From Hippasteria phrygiana (lineage: Eukaryota > Echinodermata > Asteroidea > Valvatida > Goniasteridae): a stretch of 64,000 nt of DNA. Location of the stretch: the NCBI GenBank assembly GCA_037893225.1, contig JAZGUH010000702.1, positions 1,101,089-1,165,088 of the forward strand, given 5' to 3'. The position numbers and the translations under genes are program-made. The notes below the pieces were generated by a model, which was not told where the DNA came from, did no database searches, and worked only from the letters and a program-made list of their open reading frames with translations. Below are positions 24,501-37,700 of this stretch, piece after piece; the first letter of the stretch is position 1, and every line of letters starts with the position of its first letter.

Positions 24501-27329
24501 GATCTAAGCTATCCATACATGTCAAAATTACTGAATTTGGTTGATATTTCATGCAATTATGAATGAGTAAAGCAAGTCCATACCCCAGGGAATTTGACAG
24601 GCATGGAGCAATAAATAAAAGGTAATCTGCACACAGATGTTGGCCGGAAAGAAAATAAACATTGCGAGGTTTGACTTTTCTCCACAAGTGTTAACTCTAA
24701 GAAGCCGCCGATAATTGCAACATGTAGCGCCAGATCTAAGCTATCCATACATGTCAAAATTACTGAATTTGGTTGATATTTCAAGCAATTATGAATGAGT
24801 AAAGCAAGTCCATACCCCAGGGAATTTGACATGCATGGAGCAATAAATAGACGGTAACATGTACACAGATGTTGGCCGGAAAGAAAATAAACATTGCGAG
24901 GTTTCAATTTTCTCCACAAGTGTTAACTCTAAGAAGCCGCCGATAATTGCAACATGTAGCGCCAGATCTACGCTATCCATACATGTCAAAATTACTGTAT
25001 TTGGTTGATATTTCATGCAATTATGAATGAGTAAAGCAAGTCCATACCCCAGGGAATTTGACAGGCATGGAGCAATAAATAAAAGGTAATCTGCACACAG
25101 ATGTTGGCCGGAAAGAAAATAAACATTGCGAGGTTTGACTTTTCTCCACAAGTGTTAACTCTAAGAAGCCGCCGATAATTGCAACATGTAGCGCCAGATC
25201 TAAGCTATCAATACATGTCAAAATTACTGAATTTGGTTGATATTTCATGCAATTATGAATGAGTAAAGCAAGTCCATACCCCAGGGAATTTGACATGCAT
25301 GGAGCAATAAATAGACGGTAACATGTACACAGATGTTGGCCGGAAAGAAAATAAACATTGCGAGGTTTGAATTTTCTCCACAAGTTTTAACTCTAAGAAG
25401 CCGCCGATAATTGCAACATGTAGCGCCAGATCTAAGCTATCCATACATGTCAAAATTACTGTATTTGGTTGATATTTCATGCAATTATGAATGAGTAAAG
25501 CAAGTCCATACCCCAGGGAATTTGACATGCATGGAGCAATAAATAGACGGTAACATGTACACAGATGTTGGCCGGAAAGAAAATAAACATTGCGAGGTTT
25601 GAATTTTCTCCACAAGTTTTAACTCTAAGAAGCCGCCGATAATTGCAACATGTAGCGCCAGATCTAAGCTATCCATACATGTCAAAATTACTGAATTTGG
25701 TTGATATTTCATGCAATTATGAATGAGTAAAGCAAGTCCATACCCCAGGGAATTTGACATGCATGGAGCAATAAATAGACGGTAACATGTACACAGATGT
25801 TGGCCGGAAAGAAAATAAACATTGCGAGGTTTGAATTTTCTCCACAAGTTTTAACTCTAAGAAGCCGCCGATAATTGCAACATGTAGCGCCAGATCTAAG
25901 CTATCCATACATGTCAAAATTACTGAATTTGGTTGATATTTCATGCAATTATGAATGAGTAAAGCAAGTCCATACCCCAGGGAATTTGACATGCATGGAG
26001 CAATAAATAGACGGTAACATGTACACAGATGTTGGCCGGAAAGAAAATAAACATTGCGAGGTTTGACTTTTCTCCACACGTTTTAACTCTAAGAAGCCGC
26101 CGATAATTGCAACATGTAGCGCCAGATCTAAGCTATCCATACAGTAAAGCAAGTCCATACCCCAGGGAATTTGACAGGCATGGAGCAATAAATAAAAGGT
26201 AATCTGCACACAGATGTTGGCCGGAAAGAAAATAAACATTGCGAGGTTTGACTTTTCTCCACAAGTGTTAACTCTAAGAAGCCGCCGATAATTGCAACAT
26301 GTAGCACCAGATCTAAGCTATCCATACATGTCAAAATTACTGAATTTGGTTGATATTTCAAGCAATTATGAATGAGTAAAGCAAGTCCATACCCCAGGGA
26401 ATTTGACATGCATGGAGCAATAAATAGACGGTAACATGTACACAGATGTTGGCCGGAAAGAAAATAAACATTGCGAGGTTTCAATTTTCTCCACAAGTGT
26501 TAACTCTAAGAAGCCGCCGATAATTGCAACATGTAGCGCCAGATCTACGCTATCCATACATGTCAAAATTACTGTATTTGGTTGATATTTCATGCAATTA
26601 TGAATGAGTAAAGCAAGTCCATACCCCAGGGAATTTGACATGCATGGAGCAATAAATAGACGGTAACATGTACACAGATGTTGGCCGGAAAGAAAATAAA
26701 CATTGCGAGGTTTGACTTTTCTCCACAAGTGTTAACTCTAAGAAGCCGCCGATAATTGCAACATGTAGCGCCAGATCTACGCTATCCATACATGTCAAAA
26801 TTACTGTATTTGGTTGATATTTCATGCAATTATGAATGAGTAAAGCAAGTCCATACCCCAGGGAATTTGACAGGCATGGAGCAGTAAATAAAAGGTAATC
26901 TGCACACAGATGTTGGCCGGAAAGAAAATAAACATTGCGAGGTTTGACTTTTCTCCACAAGTGTTAACTCTAAGAAGCCGCCGATAATTGCAACATGTAG
27001 CGCCAGATCTACGCTATCCATACATGTCAAAATTACTGTATTTGGTTGATATTTCATGCAATTATGAATGAGTAAAGCAAGTCCATACCCCAGGGAATTT
27101 GACATGCATGGAGCAATAAATAGACGGTAACATGTACACAGATGTTGGCCGGAAAGAAAATAAACATTGCGAGGTTTGACTTTTCTCCACAAGTGTTAAC
27201 TCTAAGAAGCCGCCGATAATTGCAACATGTAGCGCCAGATCTACGCTATCCATACATGTCAAAATTACTGTATTTGGTTGATATTTCATGCAATTATGAA
27301 TGAGTAAAGCAAGTCCATACCCCAGGGAA
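21577..27329. repeat. 9-monomer higher-order repeat family with internal deletions
   Basis: Copy 1 (21,577-23,664) is T2v(A154)-T6-T6-T6-T2v-T5(C81)-T1-T2-T1 hybrid. Copy 2 (23,665-25,056) has only the first six units. Copy 3 (25,057-27,329) has the nine-unit order with one extra truncated unit after the T6 triplet. Two rare markers track the copies: TATCAATAC in the first unit, and GTTTCAATTTT (C81 with A83) in the units at 22,737, 24,825 and 26,402. The first T2v-to-T5(C81) pair also shares TTTCAAGC in place of TTTCATGC near unit position 192. Confidence 0.85.
25985..26169. repeat. Truncated 185-bp monomer (47-bp internal deletion)
   Basis: This unit lacks 47 bases. Near 26,143 the sequence passes from CTATCCATACA directly to GTAAAGCAAGTCC, which removes most of unit positions 160-206. 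The breakpoints share at most one base, so this is not an exchange between repeat copies but an illegitimate end-joining or slippage event. The unit also carries a private CACACG change near 26,079 and combines T98 with C83. It is the only length change larger than 1 bp that I found in the window, and it is not carried into other copies of the 9-mer. Confidence 0.9.
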
Positions 27330-30300
27330 TTTGACATGCATGGAGCAATAAATAGACGGTAACATGTACACAGGTGTTGGCCGGAAAGAAAATAAACATT
27401 GCGAGGTTTGAATTTTCTTCACAAGTTTTAACTCTAAGAAGCCGACGATAATTGCAACATGTAGCGCCAGATCTAAGCTATCCATACATGTCAAAATTAC
27501 TGAATTTGGTTGATATTTCATGCAATTATGAATGAGTAAAGCAAGTCCATACCCCAGGGAATTTGACATGCATGGAGCAATAAATAGACGGTAACATGTA
27601 CACAGATGTTGGCCGGAAAGAAAATAAACATTGCGAGGTTTGACTTTTCTCCACAAGTGTTAACTCTAAGAAGCCGCCGATGATTGCAACATGTAGCGCC
27701 AGATCTAAGCTATCCATACATGTCAAAATTACTGAATTTGGTTGATATTTCATGCAATTATGAATGAGTAAAGCAAGTCCATACCCCAGGGAATTTGACA
27801 TGCATGGAGCAATAAATAGACGGTAACATGTACACAGATGTTGGCCGGAAAGAAAATAAACATTGCGAGGTTTGACTTTTCTCCACAAGTGTTAACTCTA
27901 AGAAGCCGCCGGTAATTGCAACATGTAGCGCCAGATCTACGCTATCCATACATGTCCAAATTACTGTATTTGGTTGATATTTCATGCAATTATGAATGAG
28001 TAAAGCAAGTCCATACCCCAGGGAATTTGACATGCATGGAGCAATAAATAGACGGTAACATGTACACAGATGTTGGCCGGAAAGAAAATAAACATTGCGA
28101 GGTTTGACTTTTCTCCACAAGTGTTAACTCTAAGAAGCCGCCGATAATTGCAACATGTAGCGCCAGATCTAAGCTATCCATACATGTCAAAATTACTGAA
28201 TTTGGTTGATATTTCATGCAATTATGAATGAGTAAAGCAAGTCCATACCCCAGGGAATTTGACAGGCATGGAGCAATAAATAAAAGGTAATCTGCACACA
28301 GATGTTGGCCGGAAAGAAAATAAACATTGCGAGGTTTGACTTTTCTCCACAAGTGTTAACTCTAAGAAGCCGCCGATAATTGCAACATGTAGCGCCAGAT
28401 CTAAGCTATCCATACATGTCAAAATTACTGAATTTGGTTGATATTTCATGCAATTATGAATGAGTAAAGCAAGTCCATACCCCAGGGAATTTGACATGCA
28501 TGGAGCAATAAATAGACGGTAACATGTACACAGATGTTGGCCGGAAAGAAAATAAACATTGCGAGGTTTGACTTTTCTCCACAAGTGTTAACTCTAAGAA
28601 GCCGCCGATAATTGCAACATGTAGCGCCAGATCTACGCTATCCATACATGTCAAAATTACTGTATTTGGTTGATATTTCATGCAATTATGAATGAGTAAA
28701 GCAAGTCCATACCCCAGGGAATTTGACAGGCATGGAGCAATAAATAAAAGGTAATCTGCACACAGATGTTGGCCGGAAAGAAAATAAACATTGCGAGGTT
28801 TGACTTTTCTCCACAAGTGTTAACTCTAAGAAGCCGCCGATAATTGCAACATGTAGCGCCAGATCTACGCTATCCATACATGTCAAAATTACTGTATTTG
28901 GTTGATATTTCATGCAATTATGAATGAGTAAAGCAAGTCCATACCCCAGGGAATTTGACATGCATGGAGCAATAAATAGACGGTAACATGTACACAGATG
29001 TTGGCCGGAAAGAAAATAAACATTGCGAGGTTTGACTTTTCTCCACAAGTGTTAACTCTAAGAAGCCGCCGATAATTGCAACATGTAGCGCCAGATCTAC
29101 GCTATCCATACATGTCAAAATTACTGTATTTGGTTGATATTTCATGCAATTATGAATGAGTAAAGCAAGTCCATACCCCAGGGAATTTGACATGCATGGA
29201 GCAATAAATAGACGGTAACATGTACACAGGTGTTGGCCGGAAAGAAAATAAACATTGCGAGGTTTGAATTTTCTTCACAAGTTTTAACTCTAAGAAGCCG
29301 ACGATAATTGCAACATGTAGCGCCAGATCTAAGCTATCCATACATGTCAAAATTACTGAATTTGGTTGATATTTCATGCAATTATGAATGAGTAAAGCAA
29401 GTCCATACCCCAGGGAATTTGACATGCATGGAGCAATAAATAGACGGTAACATGTACACAGATGTTGGCCGGAAAGAAAATAAACATTGCGAGGTTTGAC
29501 TTTTCTCCACAAGTGTTAACTCTAAGAAGCCGCCGATGATTGCAACATGTAGCGCCAGATCTAAGCTATCCATACATGTCAAAATTACTGAATTTGGTTG
29601 ATATTTCATGCAATTATGAATGAGTAAAGCAAGTCCATACCCCAGGGAATTTGACATGCATGGAGCAATAAATAGACGGTAACATGTACACAGATGTTGG
29701 CCGGAAAGAAAATAAACATTGCGAGGTTTGACTTTTCTCCACAAGTGTTAACTCTAAGAAGCCGCCGATAATTGCAACATGTAGCGCCAGATCTACGCTA
29801 TCCATACATGTCAAAATTACTGTATTTGGTTGATATTTCATGCAATTATGAATGAGTAAAGCAAGTCCATACCCCAGGGAATTTGACAGGCATGGAGCAA
29901 TAAATAAAAGGTAATCTGCACACAGATGTTGGCCGGAAAGAAAATAAACATTGCGAGGTTTGACTTTTCTCCACAAGTGTTAACTCTAAGAAGCCGCCGA
30001 TAATTGCAACATGTAGCGCCAGATCTACGCTATCCATACATGTCAAAATTACTGTATTTGGTTGATATTTCATGCAATTATGAATGAGTAAAGCAAGTCC
30101 ATACCCCAGGGAATTTGACATGCATGGAGCAATAAATAGACGGTAACATGTACACAGATGTTGGCCGGAAAGAAAATAAACATTGCGAGGTTTGACTTTT
30201 CTCCACAAGTGTTAACTCTAAGAAGCCGCCGATAATTGCAACATGTAGCGCCAGATCTACGCTATCCATACATGTCAAAATTACTGTATTTGGTTGATAT

Positions 30301-33300
30301 TTCATGCAATTATGAATGAGTAAAGCAAGTCCATACCCCAGGGAATTTGACATGCATGGAGCAATAAATAGACGGTAACATGTACACAGGTGTTGGCCGG
30401 AAAGAAAATAAACATTGCGAGGTTTGAATTTTCTTCACAAGTTTTAACTCTAAGAAGCCGACGATAATTGCAACATGTAGCGCCAGATCTAAGCTATCCA
30501 TACATGTCAAAATTACTGAATTTGGTTGATATTTCATGCAATTATGAATGAGTAAAGCAAGTCCATACCCCAGGGAATTTGACATGCATGGAGCAATAAA
30601 TAGACGGTAACATGTACACAGATGTTGGCCGGAAAGAAAATAAACATTGCGAGGTTTGACTTTTCTCCACAAGTGTTAACTCTAAGAAGCCGCCGATGAT
30701 TGCAACATGTAGCGCCAGATCTAAGCTATCCATACATGTCAAAATTACTGAATTTGGTTGATATTTCATGCAATTATGAATGAGTAAAGCAAGTCCATAC
30801 CCCAGGGAATTTGACATGCATGGAGCAATAAATAGACGGTAACATGTACACAGATGTTGGCCGGAAAGAAAATAAACATTGCGAGGTTTGACTTTTCTCC
30901 ACAAGTGTTAACTCTAAGAAGCCGCCGATAATTGCAACATGTAGCGCCAGATCTACGCTATCCATACATGTCAAAATTACTGTATTTGGTTGATATTTCA
31001 TGCAATTATGAATGAGTAAAGCAAGTCCATACCCCAGGGAATTTGACATGCATGGAGCAATAAATAGACGGTAACATGTACACAGATGTTGGCCGGAAAG
31101 AAAATAAACATTGCGAGGTTTGACTTTTCTCCACAAGTGTTAACTCTAAGAAGCCGCCGATAATTGCAACATGTAGCGCCAGATCTAAGCTATCCATACA
31201 TGTCAAAATTACTGAATTTGGTTGATATTTCATGCAATTATGAATGAGTAAAGCAAGTCCATACCCCAGGGAATTTGACAGGCATGGAGCAATAAATAAA
31301 AGGTAATCTGCACACAGATGTTGGCCGGAAAGAAAATAAACATTGCGAGGTTTGACTTTTCTCCACAAGTGTTAACTCTAAGAAGCCGCCGATAATTGCA
31401 ACATGTAGCGCCAGATCTAAGCTATCCATACATGTCAAAATTACTGAATTTGGTTGATATTTCATGCAATTATGAATGAGTAAAGCAAGTCCATACCCCA
31501 GGGAATTTGACATGCATGGAGCAATAAATAGACGGTAACATGTACACAGATGTTGGCCGGAAAGAAAATAAACATTGCGAGGTTTGAATTTTCTCCACAA
31601 GTTTTAACTCTAAGAAGCCGCCGATAATTGCAACATGTAGCGCCAGATCTAAGCTATCCATACATGTCAAAATTACTGTATTTGGTTGATATTTCATGCA
31701 ATTATGAATGAGTAAAGCAAGTCCATACCCCAGGGAATTTGACATGCATGGAGCAATAAATAGACGGTAACATGTACACAGATGTTGGCCGGAAAGAAAA
31801 TAAACATTGCGAGGTTTGACTTTTCTCCACAAGTGTTAACTCTAAGAAGCCGCCGATAATTGCAACATGTAGCGCCAGATCTAAGCTATCCATACATGTC
31901 AAAATTACTGAATTTGGTTGATATTTCATGCAATTATGAATGAGTAAAGCAAGTCCATACCCCAGGGAATTTGACATGCATGGAGCAATAAATAGACGGT
32001 AACATGTACACAGATGTTGGCCGGAAAGAAAATAAACATTGCGAGGTTTGAATTTTCTCCACAAGTGTTAACTCTAAGAAGCCGCCGATAATTGCAACAT
32101 GTAGCGCCAGATCTACGCTATCCATACATGTCAAAATTACTGTATTTGGTTGATATTTCATGCAATTATGAATGAGTAAAGCAAGTCCATACCCCAGGGA
32201 ATTTGACATGCATGGAGCAATAAATAGACGGTAACATGTACACAGATGTTGGCCGGAAAGAAAATAAACATTGCGAGGTTTGACTTTTCTCCACAAGTGT
32301 TAACTCTAAGAAGCCGCCGATAATTGCAACATGTAGCGCCAGATCTACGCTATCCATACATGTCAAAATTACTGTATTTGGTTGATATTTCATGCAATTA
32401 TGAATGAGTAAAGCAAGTCCATACCCCAGGGAATTTGACAGGCATGGAGCAATAAATAAAAGGTAATCTGCACACAGATGTTGGCCGGAAAGAAAATAAA
32501 CATTGCGAGGTTTGACTTTTCTCCACAAGTGTTAACTCTAAGAAGCCGCCGATAATTGCAACATGTAGCGCCAGATCTAAGCTATCCATACATGTCAAAA
32601 TTACTGAATTTGGTTGATATTTCATGCAATTATGAATGAGTAAAGCAAGTCCATACCCCAGGGAATTTGACATGCATGGAGCAATAAATAGACGGTAACA
32701 TGTACACAGATGTTGGCCGGAAAGAAAATAAACATTGCGAGGTTTGAATTTTCTCCACAAGTTTTAACTCTAAGAAGCCGCCGATAATTGCAACATGTAG
32801 CGCCAGATCTAAGCTATCCATACATGTCAAAATTACTGTATTTGGTTGATATTTCATGCAATTATGAATGAGTAAAGCAAGTCCATACCCCAGGGAATTT
32901 GACATGCATGGAGCAATAAATAGACGGTAACATGTACACAGGTGTTGGCCGGAAAGAAAATAAACATTGCGAGGTTTGAATTTTCTTCACAAGTTTTAAC
33001 TCTAAGAAGCCGACGATAATTGCAACATGTAGCGCCAGATCTAAGCTATCCATACATGTCAAAATTACTGAATTTGGTTGATATTTCATGCAATTATGAA
33101 TGAGTAAAGCAAGTCCATACCCCAGGGAATTTGACATGCATGGAGCAATAAATAGACGGTAACATGTACACAGATGTTGGCCGGAAAGAAAATAAACATT
33201 GCGAGGTTTGACTTTTCTCCACAAGTGTTAACTCTAAGAAGCCGCCGATGATTGCAACATGTAGCGCCAGATCTAAGCTATCCATACATGTCAAAATTAC

Positions 33301-34753
33301 TGAATTTGGTTGATATTTCATGCAATTATGAATGAGTAAAGCAAGTCCATACCCCAGGGAATTTGACATGCATGGAGCAATAAATAGACGGTAACATGTA
33401 CACAGATGTTGGCCGGAAAGAAAATAAACATTGCGAGGTTTGACTTTTCTCCACAAGTGTTAACTCTAAGAAGCCGCCGATAATTGCAACATGTAGCGCC
33501 AGATCTACGCTATCCATACATGTCAAAATTACTGTATTTGGTTGATATTTCATGCAATTATGAATGAGTAAAGCAAGTCCATACCCCAGGGAATTTGACA
33601 TGCATGGAGCAATAAATAGACGGTAACATGTACACAGATGTTGGCCGGAAAGAAAATAAACATTGCGAGGTTTGACTTTTCTCCACAAGTGTTAACTCTA
33701 AGAAGCCGCCGATGATTGCAACATGTAGCGCCAGATCTAAGCTATCCATACATGTCAAAATTACTGAATTTGGTTGATATTTCATGCAATTATGAATGAG
33801 TAAAGCAAGTCCATACCCCAGGGAATTTGACATGCATGGAGCAATAAATAGACGGTAACATGTACACAGATGTTGGCCGGAAAGAAAATAAACATTGCGA
33901 GGTTTGACTTTTCTCCACAAGTGTTAACTCTAAGAAGCCGCCGGTAATTGCAACATGTAGCGCCAGATCTACGCTATCCATACATGTCAAAATTACTGTA
34001 TTTGGTTGATATTTCATGCAATTATGAATGAGTAAAGCAAGTCCATACCCCAGGGAATTTGACATGCATGGAGCAATAAATAGACGGTAACATGTACACA
34101 GATGTTGGCCGGAAAGAAAATAAACATTGCGAGGTTTGACTTTTCTCCACAAGTGTTAACTCTAAGAAGCCGCCGATAATTGCAACATGTAGCGCCAGAT
34201 CTACGCTATCCATACATGTCAAAATTACTGTATTTGGTTGATATTTCATGCAATTATGAATGAGTAAAGCAAGTCCATACCCCAGGGAATTTGACATGCA
34301 TGGAGCAATAAATAGACGGTAACATGTACACAGATGTTGGCCGGAAAGAAAATAAACATTGCGAGGTTTGACTTTTCTCCACAAGTGTTAACTCTAAGAA
34401 GCCGCCGATAATTGCAACATGTAGCGCCAGATCTACGCTATCCATACATGTCAAAATTACTGTATTTGGTTGATATTTCATGCAATTATGAATGAGTAAA
34501 GCAAGTCCATACCCCAGGGAATTTGACATGCATGGAGCAATAAATAGACGGTAACATGTACACAGGTGTTGGCCGGAAAGAAAATAAACATTGCGAGGTT
34601 TGAATTTTCTTCACAAGTTTTAACTCTAAGAAGCCGACGATAATTGCAACATGTAGCGCCAGATCTAAGCTATCCATACATGTCAAAATTACTGAATTTG
34701 GTTGATATTTCATGCAATTATGAATGAGTAAAGCAAGTCCATACCCCAGGGAA
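27330..34753. repeat. Segment containing the 26-monomer higher-order repeat, copy 1 (28,722-34,753)
   Basis: The 22 units 28,722-33,825 match 34,754-39,857 in class order at an offset of 6,032 bp (26 units). The rare GCCGGTAATT change also pairs at that distance (27,912 and 33,944), although intervening units at 28,026-28,721 do not match their partners at 34,058-34,753. A private GTCCAAATT occurs near 27,956 only. Inside the segment an 11-mer copy lies at 30,346-32,897. T3 is followed here by a unit with G121 but T8, or by T2 after the T3 at 34,522. Confidence 0.82.
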
Positions 34754-37700
34754 TTTGACAGGCATGGAGCAATAAATAAAAGGTAATCTGCACACAGATG
34801 TTGGCCGGAAAGAAAATAAACATTGCGAGGTTTGACTTTTCTCCACAAGTGTTAACTCTAAGAAGCCGCCGATAATTGCAACATGTAGCGCCAGATCTAC
34901 GCTATCCATACATGTCAAAATTACTGTATTTGGTTGATATTTCATGCAATTATGAATGAGTAAAGCAAGTCCATACCCCAGGGAATTTGACATGCATGGA
35001 GCAATAAATAGACGGTAACATGTACACAGATGTTGGCCGGAAAGAAAATAAACATTGCGAGGTTTGACTTTTCTCCACAAGTGTTAACTCTAAGAAGCCG
35101 CCGATAATTGCAACATGTAGCGCCAGATCTACGCTATCCATACATGTCAAAATTACTGTATTTGGTTGATATTTCATGCAATTATGAATGAGTAAAGCAA
35201 GTCCATACCCCAGGGAATTTGACATGCATGGAGCAATAAATAGACGGTAACATGTACACAGGTGTTGGCCGGAAAGAAAATAAACATTGCGAGGTTTGAA
35301 TTTTCTTCACAAGTTTTAACTCTAAGAAGCCGACGATAATTGCAACATGTAGCGCCAGATCTAAGCTATCCATACATGTCAAAATTACTGAATTTGGTTG
35401 ATATTTCATGCAATTATGAATGAGTAAAGCAAGTCCATACCCCAGGGAATTTGACATGCATGGAGCAATAAATAGACGGTAACATGTACACAGATGTTGG
35501 CCGGAAAGAAAATAAACATTGCGAGGTTTGACTTTTCTCCACAAGTGTTAACTCTAAGAAGCCGCCGATGATTGCAACATGTAGCGCCAGATCTAAGCTA
35601 TCCATACATGTCAAAATTACTGAATTTGGTTGATATTTCATGCAATTATGAATGAGTAAAGCAAGTCCATACCCCAGGGAATTTGACATGCATGGAGCAA
35701 TAAATAGACGGTAACATGTACACAGATGTTGGCCGGAAAGAAAATAAACATTGCGAGGTTTGACTTTTCTCCACAAGTGTTAACTCTAAGAAGCCGCCGA
35801 TAATTGCAACATGTAGCGCCAGATCTACGCTATCCATACATGTCAAAATTACTGTATTTGGTTGATATTTCATGCAATTATGAATGAGTAAAGCAAGTCC
35901 ATACCCCAGGGAATTTGACAGGCATGGAGCAATAAATAAAAGGTAATCTGCACACAGATGTTGGCCGGAAAGAAAATAAACATTGCGAGGTTTGACTTTT
36001 CTCCACAAGTGTTAACTCTAAGAAGCCGCCGATAATTGCAACATGTAGCGCCAGATCTACGCTATCCATACATGTCAAAATTACTGTATTTGGTTGATAT
36101 TTCATGCAATTATGAATGAGTAAAGCAAGTCCATACCCCAGGGAATTTGACATGCATGGAGCAATAAATAGACGGTAACATGTACACAGATGTTGGCCGG
36201 AAAGAAAATAAACATTGCGAGGTTTGACTTTTCTCCACAAGTGTTAACTCTAAGAAGCCGCCGATAATTGCAACATGTAGCGCCAGATCTACGCTATCCA
36301 TACATGTCAAAATTACTGTATTTGGTTGATATTTCATGCAATTATGAATGAGTAAAGCAAGTCCATACCCCAGGGAATTTGACATGCATGGAGCAATAAA
36401 TAGACGGTAACATGTACACAGGTGTTGGCCGGAAAGAAAATAAACATTGCGAGGTTTGAATTTTCTTCACAAGTTTTAACTCTAAGAAGCCGACGATAAT
36501 TGCAACATGTAGCGCCAGATCTAAGCTATCCATACATGTCAAAATTACTGAATTTGGTTGATATTTCATGCAATTATGAATGAGTAAAGCAAGTCCATAC
36601 CCCAGGGAATTTGACATGCATGGAGCAATAAATAGACGGTAACATGTACACAGATGTTGGCCGGAAAGAAAATAAACATTGCGAGGTTTGACTTTTCTCC
36701 ACAAGTGTTAACTCTAAGAAGCCGCCGATGATTGCAACATGTAGCGCCAGATCTAAGCTATCCATACATGTCAAAATTACTGAATTTGGTTGATATTTCA
36801 TGCAATTATGAATGAGTAAAGCAAGTCCATACCCCAGGGAATTTGACATGCATGGAGCAATAAATAGACGGTAACATGTACACAGATGTTGGCCGGAAAG
36901 AAAATAAACATTGCGAGGTTTGACTTTTCTCCACAAGTGTTAACTCTAAGAAGCCGCCGATAATTGCAACATGTAGCGCCAGATCTACGCTATCCATACA
37001 TGTCAAAATTACTGTATTTGGTTGATATTTCATGCAATTATGAATGAGTAAAGCAAGTCCATACCCCAGGGAATTTGACATGCATGGAGCAATAAATAGA
37101 CGGTAACATGTACACAGATGTTGGCCGGAAAGAAAATAAACATTGCGAGGTTTGACTTTTCTCCACAAGTGTTAACTCTAAGAAGCCGCCGATAATTGCA
37201 ACATGTAGCGCCAGATCTAAGCTATCCATACATGTCAAAATTACTGAATTTGGTTGATATTTCATGCAATTATGAATGAGTAAAGCAAGTCCATACCCCA
37301 GGGAATTTGACAGGCATGGAGCAATAAATAAAAGGTAATCTGCACACAGATGTTGGCCGGAAAGAAAATAAACATTGCGAGGTTTGACTTTTCTCCACAA
37401 GTGTTAACTCTAAGAAGCCGCCGATAATTGCAACATGTAGCGCCAGATCTAAGCTATCCATACATGTCAAAATTACTGAATTTGGTTGATATTTCATGCA
37501 ATTATGAATGAGTAAAGCAAGTCCATACCCCAGGGAATTTGACATGCATGGAGCAATAAATAGACGGTAACATGTACACAGATGTTGGCCGGAAAGAAAA
37601 TAAACATTGCGAGGTTTGAATTTTCTCCACAAGTTTTAACTCTAAGAAGCCGCCGATAATTGCAACATGTAGCGCCAGATCTAAGCTATCCATACATGTC

